Part shown: positions 11,718 to 21,838 of the stretch, piece by piece | How positions within the stretch are numbered: the stretch's first letter is position 1 | Layout: each line of letters starts with the position of its first letter | Assembly: GCF_028640845.1 (NCBI RefSeq) | Contig: NC_080542.1 | Location: 64,493,064 to 64,557,063 of the forward strand | Reading direction: 5' to 3' | Source: Ahaetulla prasina | Lineage: Eukaryota > Chordata > Lepidosauria > Squamata > Colubridae | DNA: 64,000 nucleotides | Translations under genes and position numbers: made by a program | The notes under the pieces: generated by a model | Told to the model about the DNA's origin: nothing | Database searches by the model: none | What the model saw: the letters and a program-made list of their open reading frames with translations, nothing else

Positions 11718-13246
11718 CTGAGCCAGAGTAGACGACACCTTCATAATCTGGCCACATAGGAAAGAAAAACTGGACAACTTCCTTATACACCTCAACAGCC
11801 TACACCCCAAAATACAATTCACCATGGAAACAGAAGCTAACAACCAACTTCCCTTCCTGGATGTTTTAGTCTACAGGAAATCCAATGGCTCCCTAGGACA
11901 CACCATCTACCAGAAGAAAACACACACAAACTGCTATCTGCACACACTCTCACATCACCACCCAGCACAGATCAACTCCGTAGCTAAGACACTCATCTCC
12001 AGAACAAAACACTTAGCTGACGAACAACACCTAACAACACCTAAAAACCGAACTACACACTCTCACTAACGTACTAATATCCAATGGATTCCAAAGAAAT
12101 AAGATTACCAAACTAATCCATAAAGAAACCCCCACTAAAATCCAAGACAGAGAACATTTATAAAAGGTAATCAGCAAGATCCTCCACAAACACAACATCA
12201 AGACAGCATTCAGCACAAACCAAAAAATATCCACCATCCTAAGAAACCCCAAAGACAACATTGAGTTAGAAAATCAAGGAGTATATGAAATCCCATGCAC
12301 CGCCTGCAGCACCACATACATCGGACAAACCAACAGAAGAATAAGTGCACGCATTGAAGAACATAAGAACTCAGTCAAAAAAGAGGAACCAACTTCTTCC
12401 CTGGTCCAATACCTTAAAGCCACAGGACATAAAATTGATTTTAAAAATACCAGAGCTATTGCCAAAACTGAACACTTTAACAACAGAATAATTAGAGAAG
12501 CCATCGAGATAGAAAAATGCCCACACAGCATGAATAAACGAGATGATACCTCCCGCCTACCAGCCATCTGAAAACCCGCCCTTATTGACAAACGAGTCCC
12601 CAACATGAAGAATGACGCAAGACCCACACTCATGAGTGACACACAGCATGTCACCACCACACATCCACACAGAAAGCAAACTCAAACCCACATCGATGAT
12701 GAAGCATGACCACAGACCAGAAGCCAGACCGCAGCTGCATCATTAGCCATTTCAAACCCCTCCAATCCATACATGCAGCAGACTGACACCCACCATGAAG
12801 ATGTAGCACGAACACGAACGCAAAGCCAAACAACAGCAATGCAGCTCACCAACTCAAATCCCCCTGCATCTCAGACCAACCTGAGCACAACCAAGCCCCA
12901 CCCAAACAGAACACCCCCCCAGCCAATAAGAGCACAGCCAACCCCATCATCCAATCAGAGCACAGCCAAATCCCCAACCAATTAGAACACACCTCCACCC
13001 AATCAGAACACAGCCAAGCTCCCAACCAATCAGTTCAAACCCCCACTAGCAATTAAAAGGAAGAAACAGCTGCGATCACACATTTCTCCTAGAAGCACAA
13101 AGCTGTAAACACCTAGCCTGAAGATGACGAATGGGATTTTGTCAAAACGTCGCCAAGACACTTCCAATTTTATGCGAGAGAAAACCCGAATAACCAAAGA
13201 CCTACATACAAACACCCACAAAAACCTCAGAAAACATATATATAAC
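11718..13246 (+). mobile_element. Penelope-like element: RT end, GIY-YIG endonuclease and 3' terminus
   Basis: Penelope-like retroelement, 5' truncated inside the reverse transcriptase. It opens with the catalytic VDDTFIIW box (about 11727), then NNQLPFLDVLVYRKSNGSLG (11836-11895) and KTHTNCYLHTLSHHHPAQ, which are hallmark RT/thumb motifs of this group. After frame breaks between about 12030 and 12260 a GIY-YIG endonuclease follows: GVYEIPCTACSTTYIGQTNR (about 12277-12336) with conserved ARIEEH downstream, ending at a stop near 12570. The 3' region has many CCAATCAGA-type repeats (12920-13040) and the terminus motif CCTGAAGATGACGAATG...GTCGCCAAGACACTTCC (13115-13170), shared with the copy at 17103. 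It is a pseudogene by frameshift. It ends in the left arm of a perfect palindrome. Confidence 0.88.
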
Positions 13247-13309
13247 AAAGGTGTTATATATATGTTTTCTGAGGTTTTTGTGGGTGTTTGTATGTAGGTC
13301 TTTGGTTAT
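13190..13309. repeat. Perfect 57-bp inverted repeat with 6-bp loop
   Basis: Arms 13190-13246 and 13253-13309 are exact reverse complements, with loop AAAGGT. The arm is the terminal sequence of the Penelope-like element (AACCAAAGACCTACATAC...). The right arm abuts a truncated LTR. The lack of mismatches implies recent origin or active correction. Confidence 0.9.
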
Positions 13310-13655
13310 GTCAATGGGCCATCATCTGCAACATCATCTGCAACATAATAGGACCCATCTAGCAATTGAAACTTACCACATGACACCTGGGAAGATTACA
13401 TCAGCCAGCAAGGCTAGCTAAGACCCCCACACCCTGGAAATCTGACAACCAATCAGGACACTCTTCCTGTGCCCCGGGAAGTTCAAAGCTTAGAGAGAGA
13501 ATAAAGCCAGGGCGCACACAGCATCTCAGCCCTTTTCTGTTCAGGAACTCAAACCATGTGATCCTGACCACCATTAAACCATCTTTCCAAGCAGCCTCCA
13601 TGTCTCCTGTGTCTTTGTCCCCACTTGGAACTGAACCCAGATGGGTATTTCTTCC

Positions 13656-13659
<4 letters not shown>
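13310..13659 (+). repeat. Truncated LTR (5' part missing)
   Basis: Joins the LTR family at GTCAATGGGCCATCATC and runs to the family end TTCCAACA. It contains CCAATCAGG, AGAGAATAAAGCC (polyadenylation signal) and the GCGCACACAGCATCTCAGCC R-like segment. Its 5' half is replaced by the right arm of the palindrome. Confidence 0.8.

Positions 13660-13709
<50 letters not shown>
13657..13709. repeat. (AC)n microsatellite
   Basis: About 26 uninterrupted AC units, continuous with the final ACA of the LTR on its left and followed by an inverted Penelope terminus on its right. Confidence 0.95.
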
Positions 13710-13710
<1 letters not shown>

Positions 13711-14000
13711 TCATAGGTTTTCACGGGTATATGTATGCAGGTTTTGGTATGTTTGGGTCTTTTCCCATGTAAGGTTGAAAGTATTTAGGCAACGTTTCAA
13801 CGAGGTCTCATTCAGGTCTCATTCAGAGTTTTTGGCTTTGTTCTTATGTGAGCAAAGTGTGGTTTTAACTGTTGTTTCTCTGTAAATACTGGTGTGTAGG
13901 GGGGTGTTTTTTGAAATGCTGGCCTAGCTGTTGCAAGCTGATTGGTTGGCTGTGTTGCGTGCATAAGAGCACAAAAGTGCCTACCGTTCCTGTCCTATTG
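13711..14000 (-). mobile_element. Penelope-like element 3' terminus (second family)
   Basis: Read on the minus strand it gives CCAATCAGCTTGC, GAATGAGACCTCGTTGAAACG, then AAAAGACCCAAACATACC and CCCGTGAAAACC before the (AC/GT)n. This order matches the terminus at 17103-17277 (GAATGAGACTTCGTCG, AAAACCCGAATAACC, CCGCGAAAACC) but is clearly diverged, so it is another family or an older copy. Confidence 0.65.
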
Positions 14001-14059
14001 TTCCTTTCATTATATCATATTAATATAGCTGATGCATATTTTTTACTTATATATATATA

Positions 14060-14152
14060 AGTAAAATATATATATTTTCTTCAAGATATGTTGTTTTTTT
14101 TATGACAATGTTTGTGTACACTGTTGTGACAAAATGAAATAAAAAAAAATTA
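14060..14152 (+). mobile_element. LINE tail fragment
   Basis: TTTGTGTACACTGTTGTGAC followed by AAAATGAAATAAAAAAAA resembles the 3' ends at 11396-11512 and 60237 (minus). Preceded by a small TATA-rich palindrome near 14045-14070. Confidence 0.5.
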
Positions 14153-14258
14153 ATTGGTTAATGGAGTTTTTTTAAATGCTGGCCTAGGTGCTACAAGCTG
14201 TTTTGGTTAATGGAGTTGATGTTTGTGTGGGATGTAGCATTTTGGGCCCTGGTCATGA

Positions 14259-14291
14259 CAGACGTGGGAGAAAACCCGAATAACCAAAGAC

Positions 14292-14339
<48 letters not shown>
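14259..14339 (+). mobile_element. Penelope terminus plus (AC)n
   Basis: GTGGGAGAAAACCCGAATAA...ACCTAC is the terminal segment of the Penelope-like element, followed directly by about 23 AC units (14293-14339). The upstream 14160-14258 shares GGCCTAG and TGGTTAATGGAG pieces with 13711-14000. Confidence 0.65.
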
Positions 14340-14340
<1 letters not shown>

Positions 14341-15394
14341 TACTGTATAGTTTGTCTTTTTGGATGTGTCATATACCTGCTTATATCTGTTTTAAATCAT
14401 AAAATCAGATAGCATTACAAATTCAAGTTTAGCTCAATAGATAACAAATTCAATGTCATTATGATGCCAACCAAGAAGGGAGTCTTACTAATGTTTTATT
14501 AACATTGTCATTTTTGGCCACCTTTACACAGAAGGGGTTAATAATAGTTGTTAGGCTACTAAATAAACTTGATACTAAGAAAATAAATAAATATAGCCCT
14601 GATACATGAGACTTTGGTTCTTACTGTAGTCTTCTGGTGAGTTGATAATTTACTTAGATATCTGATACAATGACAACAGACAACTCTGTTTAGGGGATAT
14701 ATATTAATGTGTAAAGGAAAACAGCCACCAGAAAGCCAAGTCTTACAGTACAGTAAGGACTACGTGACTCTTTAAGTAAATCCCAGCTGATTTGTATCCT
14801 TTTCAATGCACTTGGTAAATTATAATGATTTATATAATACGTACTCATTCAGTTATATGTAAATAAAAGCTTAGAAAATTATAATTTGGACAGAAGCACC
14901 TCTTGTGAATAACTACATTTAGCCTCAACAAGTTGCAAATAGGAAAAAGTGAGTGAATAGTACTTCATTACTTGTTTTAGTATTCCACATATGGTATGTG
15001 CAATAAAGACCAATGATTCAAACACAATCTTTTCTTAATCTCTACTTTTATTTTAGAGTAAAATTCTATCCTTACCAGTCACAATGATTAATGGTTTATT
15101 ATTGTTTATTTACACTTAGAACTGAAAGCACGATGAAGACAATTGATATAGACTTTCTGTTCCATTCCAGTGCTTCAAATGTGTTACAAACTATAAACTT
15201 AAGCCATTAAAACTGTCCTCCGTGTTGCCAAATACAGCAATGTCTATGTACAATTAATATATGTTTATATAGCAAAATATAGAAGAAAATACTGAAATAC
15301 ATCATTCTATACGTACTGTGGAGTAGATATAAGTGAGAATAACCTTGGAAGTGAATTTTACCCATTTTACTCTTAGGTAAGAAAAATCAAATAC
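14340..15394. other. AT-rich DNA, no gene seen
   Basis: No coding or repeat family recognised. Contains AATAAATAAATA near 14580. Confidence 0.4.
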
Positions 15395-15951
15395 ACAAGT
15401 ATAAAATTGGTGGAACCTGGTTCAATAGCAGTAACTGTGAGAGGGATCTAGTCCTAATGGACTAACATTTAAATATGAGTCACTAGTCTGCTGCAGCCAT
15501 CCCAATAGCCAATGCAGTCCTAAACTGCATTAACAGACGTATAGAATCAAAACCATATTAGTATCATTTTATAATGCCTTGGTAAGTGCACACTTGGAAT
15601 ATTGTATCCAGTTTTGGTAGACACAATATAAAATCGATGTTGAGATTCTAGAAAGAGTCCAGAAAAGAGCAATGAAAATGATTAAGGCTCTGAAGGCCAA
15701 AACATATTATTAAAGGATTGCAGGAATTATGTATATCTAGTTTAATGAAAAGAGGAACTAGAGATGAGATGATAGCAGTGTTCTGATATTTGAGTGGCTG
15801 CTACAAAGAGGGGGTCAAGTTGTGGGTGCTCCATTACTGGAGATTTTTAAGAATAGATTGGATAGCCATTTTTCTGAAATGGTATAGGGTTTCCTGCATG
15901 GGTGGAGAGTTGGACTAGAGGACCTTTGGCAGCCTTCTAATTCTATTATTC
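15395..15951 (+). mobile_element. CR1 (L3-like) LINE 3' end
   Basis: Decayed RT C-terminus and 3' end. The frame around 15590 gives HLEYCIQFW, the CR1 hallmark near the end of ORF2, followed by a VQKRAMKMIK-like stretch. The 3' UTR runs through GGTTTCCTGCATGGGTGGAG, GTTGGACTAGAGGACCTTTGG and TTCTATTATTCTG, the usual snake CR1 ending. Stops are frequent, so it is old. A parallel copy lies at 42135-43013. Confidence 0.8.
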
Positions 15952-16174
15952 TGCAGGATCCAATCTAGCTCAGTCACCAGAACCAGAGGTTTAGTCTTCC
16001 GAGCTTTCAAACTCATACTGGGCCCATTCTCAGGGAACTTCTCTCTTACCAGAATGTTAGAATTCCCTGATGTTTGGTATGAGAGAAGTTACCTGAGATT
16101 GGTTCCATTGCAAATCTGAAAGCTCAGAAAATTTAACCTCTGGTCCTGGTGACCAACCCAGATTGAATCCTGCA
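15952..16174. mobile_element. Palindromic MITE
   Basis: The two halves are imperfect reverse complements over nearly their whole length: TGCAGGATCCAATCT... on the left and AGATTGAATCCTGCA on the right, with TCACCAGAACCAGAGG mirrored as CCTCTGGTCCTGGTGA. Centre near 16060. It sits directly against the CR1 tail. The target duplication is not clear, so the superfamily is unknown. Confidence 0.7.
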
Positions 16175-17102
16175 ACATTATCCTGGGACATGTATATTTG
16201 CCTTCATTCTTTTATTCTGCTCAAAGAAAATCCAGAACGGTATAGGACCTCTTGCCATAAGCAGGAGGTTGGACTAGAAGATCTCCAAGGTGCCTTGCAA
16301 CCCTATTATTCTATGTTCTAAACTTCAAAAATATCTATCATATTCCTAGATTCCCTGTAGTACTCTACAACTCAATCAGAAGCCACAAACACAAACGGTG
16401 TTCTTATGGACCTATCAGTGTATCAACTCCTCTAGGAATTGTACAAAGATTGTCTCAGCTAGTACATTCTTATACCTTGTCTTACAACAGCTACTTAGAC
16501 ATACTTCAAACAGCTTTCTAAATTAGATTTTACAGCATAAAGAACCATTGTGAGAAAGGTATCTGGAAAAGAACAAACAGGAAAGACCTAATTTTGTGAG
16601 GGAAAGCAATTTTTCAAGGAAAAAGGTGATTAGGGTGGAAAAGTTTGAAGCTGACACTGTAATATATACAAAAGCATACAGATTTTAAACTGTGTGCATA
16701 AAATTTGAATTAAATGTTACAAAACAAATCCTTTGTAAATGTATAATTTATTCCCAAAAATCTGGACCAATTTTCAGGTTTTATTTTACAAAGGCAAAAA
16801 TATGTCATTTATTATCTGAAAATCTCTGTGTAATAAATAAGCCAATACAGCAGTGGTATGACCTATTTAAAAGTTGCCTCTCAGTAGAGCAAACTATAAG
16901 GATGTTACAATGACTAAAATATATCAAAAACATGTAATGAATTGAAAATTTAGTTTTTTATGAGACAAAAATAAAAATAAATATTTAAGGTAGAGTTCTT
17001 CTAAAAGAATATGATGTGTATTAACCTGTGGTAGCATTTATTCACCCATTGTGAATAAATTATTTCAGGTGGTGATTCTTTTGCCTAAAAAGAAGGTGCC
17101 CA
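16175..17102. other. Unassigned, with one CR1 tail
   Basis: 16238-16320 is a CR1 3'-end scrap (AAGCAGGAGGTTGGACTAGA, then CCCTATTATTCTATG). The rest is AT-rich with no recognised feature; a 73-codon frame at 16692 has no motif. Confidence 0.5.
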
Positions 17103-17275
17103 GAAAAAAAGAAACAGCTGCAATCACACATTGCTCCCAGAAGCACGAAGCTGTAAACACCTAGCCTGAAGATGACGAATGAGACTTCGTCGAAACGTCG
17201 CCAAGACACTTCCAATTTTACGCGGGAGAAAACCCGAATAACCAAAGACCTATATACAAACACCCGCGAAAACCT

Positions 17276-17277
<2 letters not shown>
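17103..17277 (+). mobile_element. Penelope-like element 3' terminus
   Basis: AGAAACAGCTGCAATCACAC through CCTGAAGATGACGAATGAG, CGAAACGTCGCCAAGACAC and AAAACCCGAATAACC to CCGCGAAAACC. It is the counterpart of 13055-13235 and fewer CpG sites are lost, so this copy is less decayed. It leads straight into an AT microsatellite. Confidence 0.8.

Positions 17278-17278
<1 letters not shown>

Positions 17279-17351
<73 letters not shown>
17279..17351. repeat. (AT)n microsatellite
   Basis: About 36 uninterrupted AT units between a Penelope terminus and a Rex1-like LINE. Confidence 0.95.
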
Positions 17352-17354
<3 letters not shown>

Positions 17355-18275
17355 GAATCCGCATATAGACGAGAGGTCGAACGACTAGCCTTGTGGTGCA
17401 ACCAAAACAATCTGGAACTGAACACACTCAAAACCGTAGAAATGGTGGTAGACTTTAGGAGAAACCCTTCCATACTTCCACCTCTCACAATACTAGACAA
17501 CACAGTATCAACAGTAGAAACCTTTAAATTTCTAGGTTCTATCATATCACAAGATCTAAAATGGACAGCCAACATCAAAAACATCATTAAAAAAGGACAA
17601 CAAAGAATGTTCTTTCTGCGCCAACTCAGTAAGCTCAAACTGCCCAAGGAGCTGCTGATTCAGTTCTACAGAGGAATTATTGAATCTGTCATTTGCACCT
17701 CTATAACTGTCTGGTTCGGTTGTGCAACCCAACAAGAAAAACACAGACTTCAGAGGATAATTAGAACTGCAGAAAAAATAATTGCTACCAACCTGCCTTC
17801 CATTGAGGACCTGTATACTGCACGAATCAAGAAGAGGACCGTGAAAATATTTACAGACTCCTCGCATCCTGGACCTAAACTATTTCAACTCCTACCCTCA
17901 AAACGACGCTATAGAGCACTGCACCCCAGAACAACTAGACACAAGAACAGTTTTTTTCCCGAAGGCCATCACTCTGCTAAACAAATAATTCCATCAACAC
18001 TGTCAAACTATTTACTGAATCTGCACTACTATTAATCTTCTCATAGTTCCCATCACCAATCTCTTTCCACTTATGAGTGTATGACTGTAACTTGTTGCTG
18101 GCAATCCTTATGATTTATATTGATATACTGACCATCAATTGTGTTGTAAATGTTGTACCTTGATGAAAGTATCTTTTCTTTTATGTACAACTGAGAGCAT
18201 ATGCACCAAGACAAATTCCTTGTGTGTCCAATCACACTTGGCCAATAAAATTCTATTCTATTCTATTCCATAATG
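17352..18275 (+). mobile_element. Rex1-like LINE, RT C-terminus and 3' tail
   Basis: Open frame to 18035 with DESAYRREVERLALWCNQNN, then LELNTLKTVEMVVDFRRNP, FKFLGSIISQDLKW, IESVICTSITVWFG and DLYTARIKKRTVKI: the region just after the RT catalytic box through the C-terminus. The 3' UTR ends CAAGACAAATTCCTTGTGTG...TTGGCCAATAAAA followed by ATTCT repeats (18251-18275). An ATTCT/AATAG pentamer tail is known for snake CR1-type LINEs and can seed microsatellites. The copy starts exactly at the end of the AT array, so its 5' part was cut there. Continuous coding suggests modest age. The element at 1-1625 is its N-terminal counterpart on the other strand. Confidence 0.85.
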
Positions 18276-19224
18276 TCCTCCTTCTAACTCAACATCTTTC
18301 AAATTATGTTTTCAAATACAAAATGCTCATTATCTAAATTCATTTAGCTTGAATCTCTAGCTCGAACTTTAATTTTGGCCACTAAAATGTATGCAAATAG
18401 TATCAAACTATGTCCAAATTCAATCAGAGCTTAAAATATTTCTGTGGTCCCAGGACTTCTTAATTGAAAAATGAAATAAAATTCAAGGATTCTCCACTAG
18501 GGGGACATGAAATACGGTTTTTAAATTCAAGGAAGGAAAAGATCATTGTTTAGTGAATGCTGCAGTAGAAAGCTGAGCCTTCTCTTTCAGTTCTGCCTGA
18601 AATAATTCCAGGATGAGAAGTGCTGGCAAATTCTGAAAGGTTGCCTGCAGGGTGTGCCAAAGGAACCAATCTGGAATGTTTCATTATGTGGGAAAGTGTT
18701 TTCAAGTTGGCCAGCTTCAGGAAGCAGTGCGGGCAGTCTCATAGTGAGCATGAAATGTGGATCGCTGGAGTTGCTATACCAGATTTATGGCTTAAAGTCT
18801 CAAACTATGCAAAGTTGTAAAGGAGTGCTTTGTTTCAGCTAAGTTTCATTAGCTAAAGCCTTTGTCTACATATGTTCAATGAAATAATACTCTTTCATTG
18901 GTCGATGTGTTCACTTTGATTTCTTAGTCTTTCTTGTAGAATTCCATTCCAAAAACGGTTGACAGAAGACTTTTCAGCAGAACATGGCAGCAAATTGCAA
19001 GGAATACAGAATTTCTGTGCATTGGCAATGATTTCTTAGGTGAAGAAATCCTGTAGCACATGTACAGAAATCAGCCAATCTGAAGTTACTTTGGTCTTTG
19101 CCACTGGCTGGACAAAAAAACCTTCTGGCAAGCATTTTCCAGGTTAGAGACAATGGCACTGATTACCAGTCTCTCTTTAAAATCAAAATCCTGGCTTTGA
19201 ATTTCAGGACTGAATTTCCACTGG
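18276..19224. other. Unassigned DNA
   Basis: No recognised coding region or repeat. Short overlapping frames at 18620-18842 (plus) and 18974-19159 (minus) show no motif. Confidence 0.4.
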
Positions 19225-19605
19225 TATGCTCATAGGTCTTGGCTAGTAAATGATCTGTTGCTAATAAGATAGCTGTTAAGTGAAGCTTTCCCTGTTTGAT
19301 GACCGTTTTTTGCCAGAGTTGTTAAATGAATCACTGCAGCTTTAAATTAATAAATGGTTGTTAAATTAATCTGGTTTCCCCATTGACATTGTCAGAAGGT
19401 TGCAAAAGGTGATTGCATGACCCTGGGATATTGCAACTGTCATAAATATGAATCAGTTGCCAAGCATCTGAATTTTGATCATGTGATCATGAGGATGCTG
19501 CAATGGTCATAAGTGTGAAAAACAGTCACAAGTCACTTTTTCAGTGCAGTTATAAATTGAACAGTCACTAAATGAACTATTGTAATTCAAGGGCAACTTG
19601 CATTT
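19225..19605 (+). mobile_element. Non-autonomous DNA element, GACTTACGACC-type family (decayed)
   Basis: Internal pieces such as GTTAAATGAATCACTGCAG, CCCCATTGACATTGTCAGAA and ATGAATCAGTTGCCAAGC belong to the same family as 21471-21838, whose left end is ACAGGTAGTTCTCAGCTTAC. The 5' end is unclear; the right end is about TGTAATTCAAGGGCAACTTG. Confidence 0.6.
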
Positions 19606-19934
19606 AAAGAAGCTAAGAAGCCATTTCTAAACATTCCATTATTATGGAATGCTGTTTATTATATGTGAGTTCTATCTATAGTGAAACCATAGTCATATCC
19701 TTGCCTCTTTTTTCCCCAGTCGAGCTATGCAGGAAGCAAGATGACCCTTTCTTCAGGGGATCAAGTTCCATTTCCATCTTCTATTTGCCCTTTGCTTTAG
19801 AATATATTTCCCTTTTTTAATTAAGTATTAATCTCCTCTAGTTTAAACTTGTTTCTAACAAACAAGGAAAGGATTGTCATCCCCCATGGTGAAGAAGGTT
19901 GAACCATCATGAATCACTGAAAGACCCACTAATG

Positions 19935-20121
19935 CAGTGCTTCTCAATTATTTTCTGTCATGCCCCCCTAGGAAGAAGAAAACATTTTTCGCGCCCCCCC
20001 GCACGACTGTAAACACGGGGCTTAGCTTGTTATGACAGTGTTTGCCGAGGTCAAATGCGCCCCCCTTTACGGAGCCTTGCGCCCCCCCTGGGGGGCCCAC
20101 CCCACTATTTGAGAAGCACTG
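19935..20121. mobile_element. hAT-like MITE, 187 bp
   Basis: Terminal inverted repeats CAGTGCTTCTCAA and TTGAGAAGCACTG, with a perfect 8-bp duplication CACTAATG at 19927-19934 and 20122-20129. The core is GC-rich with runs of C (GCGCCCCCCCG). No coding capacity; it must have been moved by a transposase in trans. Confidence 0.92.
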
Positions 20122-20157
20122 CACTAATGTATTTGATCTGATCTATTTATTTATTTA

Positions 20158-20629
20158 CTGCCAACAAAAGTGTGTATAGTTAAGGCCATGGTTTTCCCAA
20201 TTACAGTGTATGGTTGTGAAAGTTGGATCATAAGAAAGACTGAGCACTAAAGAATTAAGGCCTTTGAACTATGGTGCTGGAGAAGATTCCTGCGAGTCCC
20301 TTGGATCGCAAGGTGATCAAATCAGTCAGACCTAAAGGAGATCAACCCTGACTGCTCATTAGAAGGCCAGATCCTGAAGATAAAATTCAAATACTTTGCC
20401 CATCTAATGAAAAAGAAGGATTCACTGGAGAAGAGTCTAATGCTGGGAAAGATTGAGGGTAAAAGAAGAAGGGGACGACAGAGAATGAGGTGGCTGGATG
20501 GAGTCACTGAAGAAGTAGGCGTGAGATTAAATGGACTCCAGAGGATGGTAGAGGGCAGGAAGGCCTGGAGGAATATTGTCCATGGGGTCACGATGGGTTG
20601 GACATGACTTTGCTACTAACAACAACAAA
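20158..20629 (+). mobile_element. BovB (RTE clade) LINE 3' end
   Basis: C-terminus of BovB ORF2: frame pieces VYGCESWIIRKTEH, AFELWCWRRFLRVPW, SLEKSLMLGKIEGKRRRGRQ, RMRWLDGVTEEVG and GRKAWRNIVHGV, then the typical 3' end GTTGGACATGACTTTGCTAC and an AACAACAA tail. One stop after TEH and another after IAR show it is dead. BovB is characteristic of squamates and is known for horizontal transfer into ruminants. Confidence 0.93.
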
Positions 20630-21470
20630 TTTGTGGATTTGATTTCTAAGGATGGTATTATTGTCAAAATATTCTCTCATGAGATTTAATAGGCAATACA
20701 ACAATCAGCTTCTTAGATAAATAAATAAATGAACATACATAAATAAATAATAAAGCCAATGTAGAAAGAAACCTACATTAAGTTAGAGCTGCAGTTTCAA
20801 ATGCATTGGTTTTTCAAGAGAAAAACAATAACATGCCATATGTTCTTAACCTCATTCTAGTCTATTAGGAAACTCATTACCCAAATGTGAATCCTTATGA
20901 GATACATAAATAAACAAACAAACAAACAGAGAAGAGATAAGGGAGGCATATCAGTTTGTATTGGCAAAAGTTAAATGAATTTAATTAGAATTGTATTCAT
21001 GTGTATGGATATTGAGACGATGGATTGAAAGGACTGGGAAGAAAGGAAAAATGAGTTGGAATGTTTGGGAATAGGTATTCTTATTTTATTAGAAATTATT
21101 TTATAGCAACAGAAAAACTTGATGTTACATTATGATGGCTATGTCCCTAAATGGAACTGATGTATTAATTATTGCTTCCAATAAGATAATGAAGTCATAA
21201 TTCTATGGGATCTCAGATTGAACTCCTGTCCAAGCAGCAGTAGACAAAGACTTCCTTGTCTTTCACCATCTCAGATGCCTTTAACTTTAACTTGGGACTT
21301 TATTTTCCTAAAAAGATTATTTCTATCAACACATAATTTACAAATATATATTATATGTTCATGATACTACCTGCATTTTATTTGAACTAAAAATTCAAAA
21401 CTCTATTTTGAATCATGCTCTACTCCTGTTGACTTCCTGCATATGTTCATTCAATTTTCTTGGCAACAAT
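20630..21470. other. AT-rich DNA, no gene seen
   Basis: Holds AAATAAATAAATGAACATA-type tails near 20718 and an AAACAAACAAAC run near 20915, possibly LINE tails. Nothing else recognised. Confidence 0.4.
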
Positions 21471-21838
21471 ACAGGTAGTTCTCAGCTTACAAAGTTGGGA
21501 CCAGAATTTCCATCACTAAGTAAGGTAGTCATTAAGCCATGTCTGATTTTACAATTATTTTTTTTTGCTTTGATTGTTAAAAGCAAATCATACAAACATA
21601 TTAAGCTTCTTTTCTTTACTTTGATTGTTGGAAGGTCACAAATAGCCATCGAATGACCCCAGGACACCGCAAGCATTGTAAACATTTCCCAGGTGCCAGG
21701 AGCCCAAATTTTGATGTCACATGACTATGGGGACACTGTAAGTATGTAAATATAAGGACTGCTGTAAGTTATTTTTTTCAGTGTCATCATAACTTTGAAT
21801 GGTCTCTAAATGAATGGTCAAAAGTCAAGGGTTCCTAT
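21471..21838 (+). mobile_element. Non-autonomous DNA element with ACAGGTAGT termini
   Basis: Left end ACAGGTAGTTCTCAGCTTAC; the right end is the decayed inverse (AAGTCAAGGGTTCCTAT). Shares internal blocks with 19225-19605, including the AATTTTGAT...CATG...GGGGACACTG stretch. Superfamily uncertain. Confidence 0.65.

Noticed and set aside
12031..12839. Minus-strand frames of 62-128 codons opposite the Penelope-like element
   Set aside because: Antisense shadows; the plus strand carries the family motifs in order.
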